A stretch of 64,000 nucleotides of DNA from an uncultured bacterium (lineage in GTDB: Bacteria; Cyanobacteriota; Vampirovibrionia; Gastranaerophilales; Gastranaerophilaceae). Positions within the stretch are counted from its first letter, which is position 1; the number at the start of each line of letters is the position of its first letter. The position numbers and the translations under genes are program-made. Below the pieces are notes generated by a model. That model made no database searches. It was given only the letters and a program-made list of their open reading frames with translations, and was not told the origin of the DNA. Where the stretch lies: contig CADCKD010000005.1 of the NCBI GenBank assembly GCA_902801985.1, positions 1-64,000 on the forward strand, written 5' to 3'. This document shows positions 1 to 8,176 of this stretch, one piece after another.

Positions 1-315
1 AAAGGTAAATTTCATGCAGAATAATTTTTGATTTACTCACACTTTCCTTCAAATGTCCAATAATCACTTTAACCGTGCAATTTAGTAAAATCGGGGGAAT
101 GCAGGCTATAGTTGGTCATGCAAAAATCTTTTCCCCGGACTTTTGCCGGACAATAAGAGCAAATAAAGTGACATTTCGTCCCATTTGGTAACGCATAAAA
201 AGATTTTTTCCGACCGCCCAAACCTAAACACACACTGAACTTTGCCAAATAATCAATTTAAGAGTTCAAATGAAATGTCCTGTTAAACTATATTCTCATC
301 ATTACCCAAACAATA
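1..315. other. Intergenic DNA, no gene seen
   Basis: No convincing reading frame, RNA gene or ribosome-binding site is visible. A short hairpin lies near 139-155 (CCGGAC / GCCGG around a TTTT loop). The left edge could hold the end of a gene running off the window on the minus strand, because one minus frame stays open from about 112 to 2, but its translation is low-complexity and has no start signal, so no gene is called. Confidence 0.4.
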
Positions 316-350
316 AAAAAGAGATAGAAAGAATCTATCTCTTTTTTATT
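316..350 (-). terminator. Terminator of the tRNA transcription unit
   Basis: Inverted repeat AAAAAAGAGATAG / CTATCTCTTTTTT around a short AAAGAAT loop, with T/A runs on both flanks. It lies directly downstream of the minus-strand tRNA region, so it most likely ends that transcript; the A/T symmetry means it could act in both directions. Confidence 0.7.
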
Positions 351-384
351 AGCAAGGGAGAGATTCGAACTCTCGACCTCACGG
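351..384 (-). pseudogene. Exact partial copy of the tRNA-Met 3' half
   Basis: These 34 bases are identical to 491-524, the T-arm and 3' acceptor half of the complete tRNA gene. The copy lacks the anticodon arm and the 5' half. The sequence between the copy and the real tRNA (385-489) is unrelated and rich in short hairpins (396-420, 424-451 and one near 457-470). It is a remnant of a duplicated or invaded tRNA gene and cannot itself make a tRNA. Confidence 0.75.
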
Positions 385-489
385 ACTCTGCCGAGCAAAA
401 CAATTAAGTATTGTTTTGCGAGAGGGTTTGTGCTCAGAGCACAAACAACCCGTGAGCGGTGCTCAATGCACCGAAAAGACGCAAAAAAA
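385..489. repeat. Hairpin-rich insert between tRNA copies
   Basis: Three consecutive inverted repeats are visible: GCAAAAC..GTTTTGC (396-420), GGGTTTGTGCTC..AGCACAAACAACCC (424-451) and CGGTGCTCAATGCACCG (about 457-473). There is no coding frame. The run of palindromes resembles other dispersed palindromic modules in this window, though no exact second copy was found. Confidence 0.5.
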
Positions 490-563
490 TAGCAAGGGAG
501 AGATTCGAACTCTCGACCTCACGGGTATGAGCCGTGCGCTCTCACCAGCTGAGCTACCTTGCC
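490..563 (-). tRNA. tRNA-Met (anticodon CAT)
   Basis: The minus strand folds as a standard cloverleaf. The acceptor stem pairs GGCAAGG with CCTTGCT, the D-arm is GCTCAGCTGGTGAGAGC, the anticodon loop is CTCATAC giving CAT, and the T-loop carries TTCGAAT. The discriminator base is A and CCA is not encoded. CAT could also mark an initiator tRNA or a lysidine-modified tRNA-Ile; the first pair G-T and the lack of three G-C pairs in the anticodon stem argue against an initiator, so elongator Met is most likely. It sits between partial copies of itself (351-384 and 662-678). Confidence 0.9.
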
Positions 564-567
564 ATAT

Positions 568-678
568 TTCGTTAATTATTTAGTTGTCATCCGGCTCAGC
601 AGCCTCGAGCGCGCGCTCTCAAGAAATTTTAAATCTTCTCGCTCACTTCGTTCACTCGGGCGAGCTACCTTGCCATAT
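568..678 (-). repeat. Second tRNA 5' end with palindromic insert
   Basis: Bases 662-678 repeat 551-567 exactly (17 nt, the 5' end of the tRNA plus flank). On the minus strand this 5' end is followed, where the D-loop should be, by a GC-rich palindromic stretch (about 618-661) and then GAGAGCGC, the bases that follow the D-loop in the intact gene. It looks like a tRNA copy opened in its D-arm by a repeat element; the GAGAGCGC match could be chance because it also belongs to a palindrome (GAGCGCGCGCTC). Confidence 0.5.
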
Positions 679-1100
679 TGTTGTGCCCAAAATTTGGCAC
701 AAGTCAATTTTTTCATAAATATATTTTTTTTTCAAGTACTTTTTACTCTTTTATAAAAATTTCAACCAGGGCAATACTTTGAGCGGATGATTTTTATAAA
801 ATTTAGTCGGCAAAAAGGTTTAGGGAACATGTTACAAATTGTCAATCTTTAGATTTAAATTTTTGTTAAAAGTATTCCATGCTTTCAAATTTTGTAGTAC
901 AATAATTGTAATCAGTTTAGGAAAGATTGGGTGGGAGCCCCATACTTTACAGCATTTACTAAAATCGGCATGCCCTAGCTGAAATAAAAAAATAAAAAAA
1001 GTAACAAAAATACAGTCTATGACAGGAATTTGGGATAAAGGAAAGTAGTTTGTAGATAATAGATTGTCTCATTTCTGCCCTTTAAATAAAGGAGATTAGC
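679..1100. other. Intergenic region and long nrdD leader
   Basis: A 7-bp inverted repeat TTGTGCC..GGCACAA lies at 681-702. A possible -10 (TACAAT, 898-903) would give nrdD a leader near 190 nt. The leader contains GC-rich patches in otherwise AT-rich DNA (about 926-945 and 966-980), suggesting structured RNA, but it matches no riboswitch consensus I know. No NrdR box or coding frame was recognised. Confidence 0.35.
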
Positions 1101-3374
1101 ATGAATAACGTAAACAACGGGAGAGTTGTAAGCATTAGTGGTACAGATTTAGAGGACGTGTCCTCAGTTTCGTATGTGTCTAAACCAAGATCAATGGAAA
1201 CTATTAATCCAATTAAAAAAGTGGTTAATATGTCTCAAAAAGTTGACTTGAGCAATATTAAAATTGTTAAAAAAGACGGAACTTTGGAAGATTATAATGT
1301 TCAAAAAGTTGTTAATGCTGTAAAAAAATCAGCAGCAAGAATGCTTGTTGAACTTAATGATGAAGATATTCAAAATATTTGTGATCATGTAAATCAAAGT
1401 GTTTATGCAACACGTGATGAACAAATTGATATATCTAAAATGCACTGTATTGTTGAAAATGCGTTAGAAGATGTTAATCCGAAAGTTGCTAAAAGTTATA
1501 GAAATTACAGAGATTACAAAATTGATTTTGTTACAATGCTTGATAAAGTTTATCAAGAATCTCAAAGAATTATGTATATCGGTGATAAAGAAAACTCTAA
1601 CGCCGATTCAGCTTTGGTATCTACAAAACGTTCTTTAATCTTCAATCAGTTGAATAAAGAATTATACAAAAAGTTTTTCTTAACGGTTCCGGAACTTCAA
1701 GCTATTCGTGACGGTTACATTTATATTCATGACATGTCTGCAAGACGTGATACTATGAACTGCTGTTTATTTGACGTTGCTAACGTTTTAAAAGGCGGCT
1801 TTGAAATGGGTAACCTTTGGTACAATGAACCAAAATCGTTGGAAGTTGCGTTTGACGTTATCGGTGATATTGTAATGGCTGCTGCAAGTCAACAATATGG
1901 CGGATTTACTGTTCCGGAAGTTGATAAAATTTTGGCACCTTATGCTCAGAAAACTTATGACAAACAATATAACAAGTATATTGAAATGGGTGTTTCTGAA
2001 GAAAAAGCAAGTGAGATTGCAACAAAAGATGTTGAAAAAGATTTCCATGACGGTTTCCAAGGATGGGAATATAAATTTAATTCAGTAGCTTCAAGCCGTG
2101 GTGATTATCCGTTTATCACAGTTACAACAGGTTTGGGAACTGAAAAATTCGAAAAAATGGCTTCAATTGTTATGTTGAATGTAAGAAAAGACGGTCAGGG
2201 CAAAAAAGGTAACAAAAAACCTGTATTATTCCCTAAGATTGTATTCTTATATGATGAAAATCTTCATGGCGAGGGGAAAGTCAATTACGATGTATTTGAA
2301 GCAGGTATTGAATGCTCTAAAAAAGCTATGTACCCTGATTGGTTGTCTTTGTCAGGAGAAGGTTATGTTGCTTCTATGTATAAAAAATATGGTAGAGTTG
2401 TTTCTCCGATGGGTTGCAGAGCGTTCTTATCACCTTGGTATGAAAGAGGCGGATTTGAACCTGCAGATGAAGATGATAAACCAATTTTTGTAGGTCGTTT
2501 TAATATTGGTGCAATAAGCTTGCACTTGCCTATGATATATGCAAAAGCTAAGCAAGAAGGTAAAGATTTCTATGAAGTATTAGATTACTATATGGAAATG
2601 ATAAGAGGACTTCACAAACGTACTTATGATTATCTTGGCGAAATGAGAGCATCGGTAAACCCTCTGGCATATTGCGAAGGTGGTTTCTATGGCGGTCATT
2701 TAGGTTTCCATGACAAGATTAAACCTTTGCTCAAATATGCTACAGCTTCATTTGGTATTACTGCATTGAATGAATTGCAAGAAATTTATAACGGCAAATC
2801 TTTGGTAGAAGACGGTGAGTTCGCAATTGAAGTAATGAAGTATATCAATAAAAAAGTTGCTGAGTTCAAAAAAGAAGACGGATATTTATATGCTTTGTAC
2901 GGAACTCCTGCGGAAAATCTTTGCGGTTTGCAGGTTAAACAATTCCGTAAAAAATATGGTGTGATTGATAAAGTGTCTGATAAACCATATGTATCAAACA
3001 GTTTCCATTGTCATGTATCCGAACATATTACGCCTATTGAAAAACAAGATTGCGAAAAGCGTTTTTGGGATTTGATGAACGGCGGTAAAATTCAATATGT
3101 AAAATATCCTCTTGATTACAATACAGAGGCTGTCAAAACACTTGTATTAAGAGCTATGGATATGGGATTTTATGAAGGTGTAAACTTATCATTGTCATAC
3201 TGTGATGATTGCGGACATGAAGAATTAAATATGGATGTTTGTCCGAAATGCGGCAGTCGTAATTTGACAAAAATTGATAGAATGAACGGTTATTTATCAT
3301 ATTCCAGAGTAAAAGGTGATTCACGACTTGCTGATCACAAAATGGAAGAAATTAAAGACCGTGTTAGTATGTAG
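1101..3374 (+). CDS. nrdD: Anaerobic ribonucleoside-triphosphate reductase
   Basis: Class III ribonucleotide reductase large subunit: a glycyl-radical enzyme that makes dNTPs from NTPs without oxygen in the cytoplasm. At 757 aa it is full length. An ATP-cone regulatory domain covers about residues 50-140, the catalytic barrel follows, then a four-cysteine zinc site (CDDCG..CPKCG, about 700-717) and the C-terminal glycyl-radical loop RMNGYLSYS with the radical glycine near residue 730. A Cys-Cys pair near 220 and PMGC near 437 are candidate active-site cysteines. The start is chosen for AAAGGAG seven bases upstream. The activase gene nrdG follows after 83 nt, so the pair forms one functional unit and shows anaerobic growth. 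Confidence 0.97.
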   Translation: MNNVNNGRVVSISGTDLEDVSSVSYVSKPRSMETINPIKKVVNMSQKVDLSNIKIVKKDGTLEDYNVQKVVNAVKKSAARMLVELNDEDIQNICDHVNQSVYATRDEQIDISKMHCIVENALEDVNPKVAKSYRNYRDYKIDFVTMLDKVYQESQRIMYIGDKENSNADSALVSTKRSLIFNQLNKELYKKFFLTVPELQAIRDGYIYIHDMSARRDTMNCCLFDVANVLKGGFEMGNLWYNEPKSLEVAFDVIGDIVMAAASQQYGGFTVPEVDKILAPYAQKTYDKQYNKYIEMGVSEEKASEIATKDVEKDFHDGFQGWEYKFNSVASSRGDYPFITVTTGLGTEKFEKMASIVMLNVRKDGQGKKGNKKPVLFPKIVFLYDENLHGEGKVNYDVFEAGIECSKKAMYPDWLSLSGEGYVASMYKKYGRVVSPMGCRAFLSPWYERGGFEPADEDDKPIFVGRFNIGAISLHLPMIYAKAKQEGKDFYEVLDYYMEMIRGLHKRTYDYLGEMRASVNPLAYCEGGFYGGHLGFHDKIKPLLKYATASFGITALNELQEIYNGKSLVEDGEFAIEVMKYINKKVAEFKKEDGYLYALYGTPAENLCGLQVKQFRKKYGVIDKVSDKPYVSNSFHCHVSEHITPIEKQDCEKRFWDLMNGGKIQYVKYPLDYNTEAVKTLVLRAMDMGFYEGVNLSLSYCDDCGHEELNMDVCPKCGSRNLTKIDRMNGYLSYSRVKGDSRLADHKMEEIKDRVSM

Positions 3375-3398
3375 GTCTTACGAATGATATAAAAAATG

Positions 3399-3436
3399 CT
3401 AAGGCACTAAGATTTTACAAGTCTTAATGCCTAGTA
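3399..3436 (+). terminator. Hairpin between nrdD and nrdG
   Basis: An imperfect stem pairs CTAAGGCACTAAGA with TCTTAATGCCTAG, followed by a weak T-rich tail (TATTTTAT). It ends just before the nrdG ribosome-binding site. It may act as a partial terminator or mRNA-processing signal that lowers activase relative to reductase. Confidence 0.45.
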
Positions 3437-3457
3437 TTTTATCAAAGGAGATATATT

Positions 3458-3943
3458 TTGAATTATCATAATATTACAAAAGAGGATATGTTGAATGGGG
3501 AAGGTCTGAGGGTTGTCCTTTGGGTTGCAGGATGCAATCATCATTGCAAGGGATGCCAAAATCCTGAAACTTGGGATGAAAACGGCGGTATACCTTTTGA
3601 TAAAGAAGCTGAAGATGAATTGTTTGAAGCATTAGATAAACCTTATATTTCAGGTATTACTTTCAGCGGGGGAGATCCTTTGTTTCCGGGTAACAGGGAT
3701 GAAGTTTTCAGGCTAATCAAAAAATTTAAAAAAGTGTTTCCGCAGAAAGATATTTGGCTTTATACAGGTTATACGTGGGAGCAGATTAAAAATCTGGAAG
3801 GCATTGAGGATATTGATGTTATTGCAGAAGGTGAATATGTTGAAGCTTTAAATGATAACAATCTTCACTGGGTAGGGAGCTCAAATCAGCGTGTTATAAG
3901 AGTAAAAGAGTCTTTATGCGGTGCGATGGTTTTTGAGCCATAA
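3458..3943 (+). CDS. nrdG: Anaerobic RNR-activating radical SAM protein
   Basis: Activase that uses S-adenosylmethionine and a [4Fe-4S] cluster to place the glycyl radical on NrdD. The 161-aa length is typical. The cluster motif C26-x3-C30-x2-C33 (CNHHCKGC) is present, followed by the SAM-binding GGDPL motif (FSGGDPLFPG, near residues 69-78). Translation starts at TTG, supported by AAAGGAG at 3444-3450 seven bases upstream; no ATG fits the N-terminus of the family as well. It lies directly downstream of nrdD on the same strand. Confidence 0.96.
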   Translation: MNYHNITKEDMLNGEGLRVVLWVAGCNHHCKGCQNPETWDENGGIPFDKEAEDELFEALDKPYISGITFSGGDPLFPGNRDEVFRLIKKFKKVFPQKDIWLYTGYTWEQIKNLEGIEDIDVIAEGEYVEALNDNNLHWVGSSNQRVIRVKESLCGAMVFEP

Positions 3944-3969
3944 ATATTATGTGTATAATGTTTATATAA

Positions 3970-3998
3970 TTGACATTTCTGCTATATAAATATAGAAT
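3970..3998 (+). promoter_or_regulatory. Sigma-70-type promoter
   Basis: TTGACA (3970-3975), a 17-nt spacer and TAGAAT (3993-3998): perfect -35, near-consensus -10 and ideal spacing. It drives the acyl-CoA synthetase gene that starts at 4025, leaving a leader of about 20 nt. Confidence 0.8.
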
Positions 3999-4024
3999 GT
4001 TATTGTAAAATTAGGGGTAGGACT

Positions 4025-5701
4025 ATGGAATTGAGAAACAGTCATATTTTATCATTATTAGAACATAAAACATCAGACTATGAAGAGCGTATTGCTCTTG
4101 GTATTAAAGGAACATACGGTTGGGAAGAATTTACATACAGAGGACTTGGATTATTATCAAGAAAAATTGCCAGATATCTTATAGAAGATGCTGAAATTAA
4201 AAAAGGTGAAACTCTTGCAATATTATCCGAGTCAAAACCTGAGTACGGTTCATGTGTATTTGCATCAGTTTTGACAGGTACTATTACAGTTCCTTTGGAT
4301 ATTAAGTTGTCTGTTTACGAATTGGAATCTATATTAACAGATTGTAAACCGACTGTAATGTTGGTATCTCAACATTATCTTGATACTGCACTTGAATTGC
4401 AGAAAAAAGTTCCGGAAATCAAACATATTTTAGTAATTGATGAACACGCTGATACTAATGGCGTTAAAAATATTTATGATTTACCTAATAAATATGATGC
4501 GCTTTGGCGTCAAAGAAGTTCAAAGTCAACGGCTTTAATTATTTATACATCAGGTACAACTGGGGCGCCTAAGGGCGTAGAGATATCTTTTGCTAATATT
4601 AATGCTCAATTGCAAGATTTGATGGAAGTTGCTGATATCATTTTGCCTAAAAAACAAAAAATTAATATGCTTTCAATATTACCAATGAATCATTTGTTTG
4701 AAATGACGGTAGGTTTTTCAACATTCCTGAATGCGGGGCATACTGTGTATTACACAACAAGTCTGAAGCCTAAAGATATTTCAGGCATTATGAAAGAAAA
4801 ACAAATTCAGTTTATGATTGTTGTTCCTGCATTTCTGAAGTTGTTAAAAGCAGGAATAGAAAAACAAATTAGTACAGCTCCGTTGTTTACGAGAGTTATG
4901 TTTAAAGCAATGTATTTCTGTGCGCAATTTATACCGAATTATAAAATCAAGAAGATGTTGTTTAAGAAAATACACGAAGGCTTTGGCGGCAAATTCTTCG
5001 GCTGTATTTCAGGTGGCGCACCTTTGGATCTTGATGTGGCAAAATTTTTTGAAACCATCGGTATTAAAGTATATCCAGGTTATGGACTTTCAGAAACAAG
5101 CCCTGTTGTGTCTGTAAATTATGACAGGCCTGAAAAACTCGGTTCGGTTGGTCATCCGTTGACTCATTTTGAGGCAAGAACAGATGAGCAGACAGGCGAA
5201 CTCTTATTAAGAGGTCCATCTGTTATGAAAGGATATCACAATCAACCGGAATTGACGGCTGAAGTTATCGATCAGGATGGGTGGCTTCATACCGGTGATA
5301 TCGCAAAAATTGATAAAGACGGGCATATATATATCACAGGTCGTATAAAAAATATGATAGTTCTTCAAGGCGGCAAGAAAGTGTTCCCAGAAGAAGTAGA
5401 ATGTGTTTTAGAAAAGAGTCATTATATTTCTGAAGTTTGTGTGTTGGGAACTTCAAGAAATTTTGGTTCAAAAGACGGCACAGAAGAAGTTACTGCTGTT
5501 ATTGTTCCAAAAGATGAATTATACAACTCATATTCAGATGATGATATTGACAGAATGGTAAAAGTTGATGTCAAAACTTTATCTCAGCGTTTGGCATCAT
5601 ATAAACGTCCTACAAATGTGGTTATAAGACGTGAAGAACTTCCTAAAACCACTACAAGAAAAGTTAAACGTAACGACGTAAAAAAACTTCTAATGGTCTA
5701 A
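4025..5701 (+). CDS. Long-chain acyl-CoA / acyl-ACP synthetase
   Basis: AMP-forming adenylating enzyme of the ANL superfamily, activating fatty acids with ATP. The 558 aa carry the phosphate-binding loop YTSGTTGAPKG (about 175-186), GYGLSETSP (about 354), the TGD motif (about 423), the hinge GRIKNMI, and a C-terminal catalytic lysine region TTTRKVKR. Product specificity (CoA or acyl carrier protein) cannot be read from the sequence; cyanobacterial relatives often recycle free fatty acids by making acyl-ACP. It has its own strong promoter and an AGGGG ribosome-binding site. FabD, FabF, FabG and ACP are encoded elsewhere in the window, so both reactions would have partners. Confidence 0.88.
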   Translation: MELRNSHILSLLEHKTSDYEERIALGIKGTYGWEEFTYRGLGLLSRKIARYLIEDAEIKKGETLAILSESKPEYGSCVFASVLTGTITVPLDIKLSVYELESILTDCKPTVMLVSQHYLDTALELQKKVPEIKHILVIDEHADTNGVKNIYDLPNKYDALWRQRSSKSTALIIYTSGTTGAPKGVEISFANINAQLQDLMEVADIILPKKQKINMLSILPMNHLFEMTVGFSTFLNAGHTVYYTTSLKPKDISGIMKEKQIQFMIVVPAFLKLLKAGIEKQISTAPLFTRVMFKAMYFCAQFIPNYKIKKMLFKKIHEGFGGKFFGCISGGAPLDLDVAKFFETIGIKVYPGYGLSETSPVVSVNYDRPEKLGSVGHPLTHFEARTDEQTGELLLRGPSVMKGYHNQPELTAEVIDQDGWLHTGDIAKIDKDGHIYITGRIKNMIVLQGGKKVFPEEVECVLEKSHYISEVCVLGTSRNFGSKDGTEEVTAVIVPKDELYNSYSDDDIDRMVKVDVKTLSQRLASYKRPTNVVIRREELPKTTTRKVKRNDVKKLLMV

Positions 5702-5730
5702 ATTCATAATTCATACGTTTAGAGGTGTAA

Positions 5731-5756
5731 GAATTGTATATGTTAATATACAATTC
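5731..5756 (+). promoter_or_regulatory. Perfect 11-bp inverted repeat over a start region
   Basis: GAATTGTATAT and ATATACAATTC flank a 4-nt GTTA loop. The possible TTG start (5734) and ATG (5740) of the next gene lie inside the stem, and AGAGGTG (5721-5727) lies just before it. It is either an operator or an RNA hairpin that hides the start codon; there is no T-run for a terminator. Confidence 0.5.
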
Positions 5757-6459
5757 TTATACTATGGGTGGTTTTGTGCAAAAAATAAAACAAATATTTG
5801 CAGTAATTCGAGCAAAAAATATACGCTCAAAACTTGTCGGAATTTTGAAAAAATTAAATCCTTCAGGTAAAAGTGTGTATCATGATAAAATTGATTTGTC
5901 CGCAGCTTCTTCAAATGAGCAAAAAGCGGAATTTAAAAATAATATATTAGCCATAATAAAGAGTACAAATTGTGAGTGTGAAAAACTTTTGAATTACGTA
6001 CAGGCTGCGGGAACGGATGTACATTATTTGGTAAATGCCCAAAAAGCGCTGGCCCCTATTAAAGAAGAACCGGGGTTAATTTCTGAGCAAAAGGGTTTTG
6101 AAGCGGTTTATTTATCATTTATAACAGAGCGCAGATTTAGGTTGTATACAAAGCCAATGTTTGTTATAGATAAAAATTTTGTTGATAAATACTCAATATT
6201 GCAAAATTTTTATAAATGGTATTCTCTCAAATCGGGTCTGCCGGGATTTGAATATGGAATTCAAAAAAAATTGAAACAATATTTACGCTCAAGTGGTCAG
6301 AATGTTCGGGGTTTAAATCTTGATGAGGTGGAAGAACTTCAACAAGCTCTTTTAAGAGAACAAGAGGCGACGGATTTTGTTCTTGATTATGCAAAAGAAA
6401 TGGAAGGTTCACAAAAAGTTGTTGAAAAATTAAAAAATAATGGCAGCGCAGAGGTTTAA
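5734..6459 (+). CDS. Hypothetical cytoplasmic protein
   Basis: Unrecognised 241-aa protein with no signal peptide or membrane segment. It is basic at the N-terminus (residues 11-45, VQKIKQIFAVIRAKNIRSK) and helical in appearance throughout, with a Glu/Gln-rich helix near 190-215. The start is uncertain: TTG at 5734 is six bases after AGAGGTG, ATG at 5740 also fits, while ATG at 5764 has no ribosome-binding site. The start region lies within a perfect hairpin (5731-5756). It follows the acyl-CoA synthetase by 32 nt and may be cotranscribed with it. No function can be assigned. Confidence 0.75.
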   Translation: MYMLIYNSYTMGGFVQKIKQIFAVIRAKNIRSKLVGILKKLNPSGKSVYHDKIDLSAASSNEQKAEFKNNILAIIKSTNCECEKLLNYVQAAGTDVHYLVNAQKALAPIKEEPGLISEQKGFEAVYLSFITERRFRLYTKPMFVIDKNFVDKYSILQNFYKWYSLKSGLPGFEYGIQKKLKQYLRSSGQNVRGLNLDEVEELQQALLREQEATDFVLDYAKEMEGSQKVVEKLKNNGSAEV

Positions 6460-6486
6460 AATCGCCTTTTATCCTTAATTTTAGTG

Positions 6487-6515
6487 TTGAAAAATAAATA
6501 TGTTCTTGTTACACT
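6487..6515 (+). promoter_or_regulatory. Promoter of gpmI
   Basis: TTGAAA (6487-6492), 17-nt spacer, TACACT (6510-6515). It precedes the gpmI start at 6550, which has AAGGG eight bases upstream. Confidence 0.6.
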
Positions 6516-6549
6516 AATATTTGCATTAGAGGAAAGAAGGGATAATAAA

Positions 6550-8026
6550 ATGGATAAAAGAGTTCTATTATGTATTATGGACGGATGGGGAATTTCTACC
6601 GGTTCTGAAAAATATGATGCAACAAAACTTGCGCATCCGGTGAATGTTCCACCCTGCAGGTCAAATGGGTAATTCAGAAGTAGGTCATTTGAATTTGGGT
6701 GCCGGCAGAGTTGTTTATCAGGATTTGTCCAGAATTAATAATGCTATAAAGGATGGTTCATTTTTCAAAAATGAAAAATTTTTGGCAGCTGTTGAACACG
6801 TTAAAAATAACAATTCCGCATTACATATCTACGGTCTTGTTTCAACAGGCGGTGTTCATTCATCTTTAGATCATATTTTGGCTTTAATACAGTTTGCGGC
6901 TCAAAATGGTTTGACAAAATTCTATGTACACGCATTTTTGGATGGTCGTGATACTCCTCCTACAAGTGCTTGTGAATATTTGCAAAGAGTAGAAGATGAA
7001 TTAAAGAAATATAATCTCCCTCCTGTTGCGACTGTTGTCGGTCGTTATTACATAATGGACAGGGATAACCGTTGGGAAAGAGTTGAAAAAGGCTATAATG
7101 CGCTATTGCTCGGCGAAGGAGAAAAAGCAAATTCTGCAGTCGAAGGTGTTAAAAAGTCTTATGAAAACGGTGTAACTGATGAATTTGTTCTTCCGATTGT
7201 TGTGGGCGGAGAAGAATCAAGAATTCACGATAATGATGCGATAATTTTCTTTAATTTCCGTCCTGACAGAGCAAGAGAAATTACAAAGGCGATAAACTTT
7301 GCTGATTTTGATGGATTTAACCGTAAAAAAGTTCTTAAAAATATCTTATACACGACAATGACAAGTTATGATGCAAGTTTTAATTTTCCTGTTGCATTTC
7401 CGAAAGAAAAACTTGTAAATATTCTGGGTGATGTTTTAGAAGCTAATGGTATAAATCAATTCAGAACTGCTGAAACAGAAAAATATGCTCATGTAACATT
7501 CTTCTTTAATGGCGGTATTGATGAACCTCAGCCGCACGAATCAAGAGTTCTTGTTCCGTCACCAAAGGTTGCAACTTATGATATGCAGCCTGAGATGAGT
7601 GCTCCTGAAGTTTGTGAGAATGTTTTAAAGGCAATAAACGATCCTAAATATCAATTTATTTTAGTAAATTTTGCAAATCCTGATATGGTTGGTCATACCG
7701 GCGTAATCGAAGCCGCAACCAAGGCTTGTAAAGTCGTTGACGAGTGCGTAGGAAAAATTGCCGATGAATGTAAAAAACACGGTGTTGTTATGCTTTTGAC
7801 GGCAGATCATGGTAATTCTGAAACAATGTTTAACGAACAGACAGGAAAACCTCATACTGCACATACAACAAATGAAGTCCCGTTTGTTTTAATAAATGCT
7901 CCGGCTGATGTTGAGTTGAGGCCAACAGGTGCTTTATGTGATATAGCTCCAACTATATTGCAATTGTTCGGTATTGAACAACCAAAAGAAATGACGGGGA
8001 AATCGTTGATAAAAGAAGTTGGATAA
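6550..8026 (+). pseudogene. gpmI: Phosphoglycerate mutase, disrupted reading frame
   Basis: Cofactor-independent phosphoglycerate mutase (3-phosphoglycerate to 2-phosphoglycerate, glycolysis), split between two frames. The first frame starts at 6550 and reads MDKRVLLCIMDGWG through KLAHP, then stops at 6670. The second frame reads PAGQMGNSEVGHLNLGAG to the normal C-terminus at 8026, including metal-binding motifs DGRD, DRD and ADHGN. The family has about 26-28 residues between these blocks, containing the catalytic serine (ASG motif); they are missing, so roughly 80 bases plus a frameshift are lost near 6632-6650. The two parts sum to about 485 codons against a usual 510. An assembly error is possible because the enzyme is normally needed for glycolysis. 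Confidence 0.85.
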
Positions 8027-8028
8027 GT

Positions 8029-8168
8029 CTGACAGGTTGGATAAGTAAGATAAGTACATTTCAGGTTTTTATTTTATTTAAACAGGGAACTGTAAAGACA
8101 TTAATAAACAAACCGTAAAGAACTTATTAAACCTATCCGACTTATCAAACTTATCAAACTTTATAAAG
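8029..8168. repeat. Inverted arms of 10-nt repeats
   Basis: The left arm (8035-8056) carries GGTTGGATAAGTAAGATAAG and the right arm (8130-8163) carries the complementary pattern CCTATCCGACTTATCAAAC, with an AT-rich middle. A very similar arrangement lies at 23628-23762, and single-orientation versions lie at 52068-52105 and 60369-60415. The core repeats with a period of about 10 nt (ACTTATCAAA / CCTATCCAAC). The right arm runs to the ribosome-binding site of the SNF2 gene. Confidence 0.6.
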
Positions 8169-8176
8169 GGAAAATT

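Noticed and set aside
351-678. Attachment site of an integrated phage or island
   Set aside because: The duplicated tRNA ends are only 110-140 bp apart, no integrase is near, and the fragments are better explained by local duplication plus repeat insertion.
559-756. 65-aa frame on the plus strand over the tRNA region
   Set aside because: It overlaps the tRNA and its repeats on the opposite strand, has no ribosome-binding site and resembles no protein.
898-1100. Cobalamin or other known riboswitch before nrdD
   Set aside because: The GC-rich patches do not include the conserved boxes of the cobalamin, TPP, SAM or other switches I can recall; kept only as an unexplained leader.
4025-5701. Non-ribosomal peptide synthetase adenylation domain
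   Set aside because: There is no carrier or condensation domain, and the motifs fit stand-alone fatty-acid activating enzymes better.
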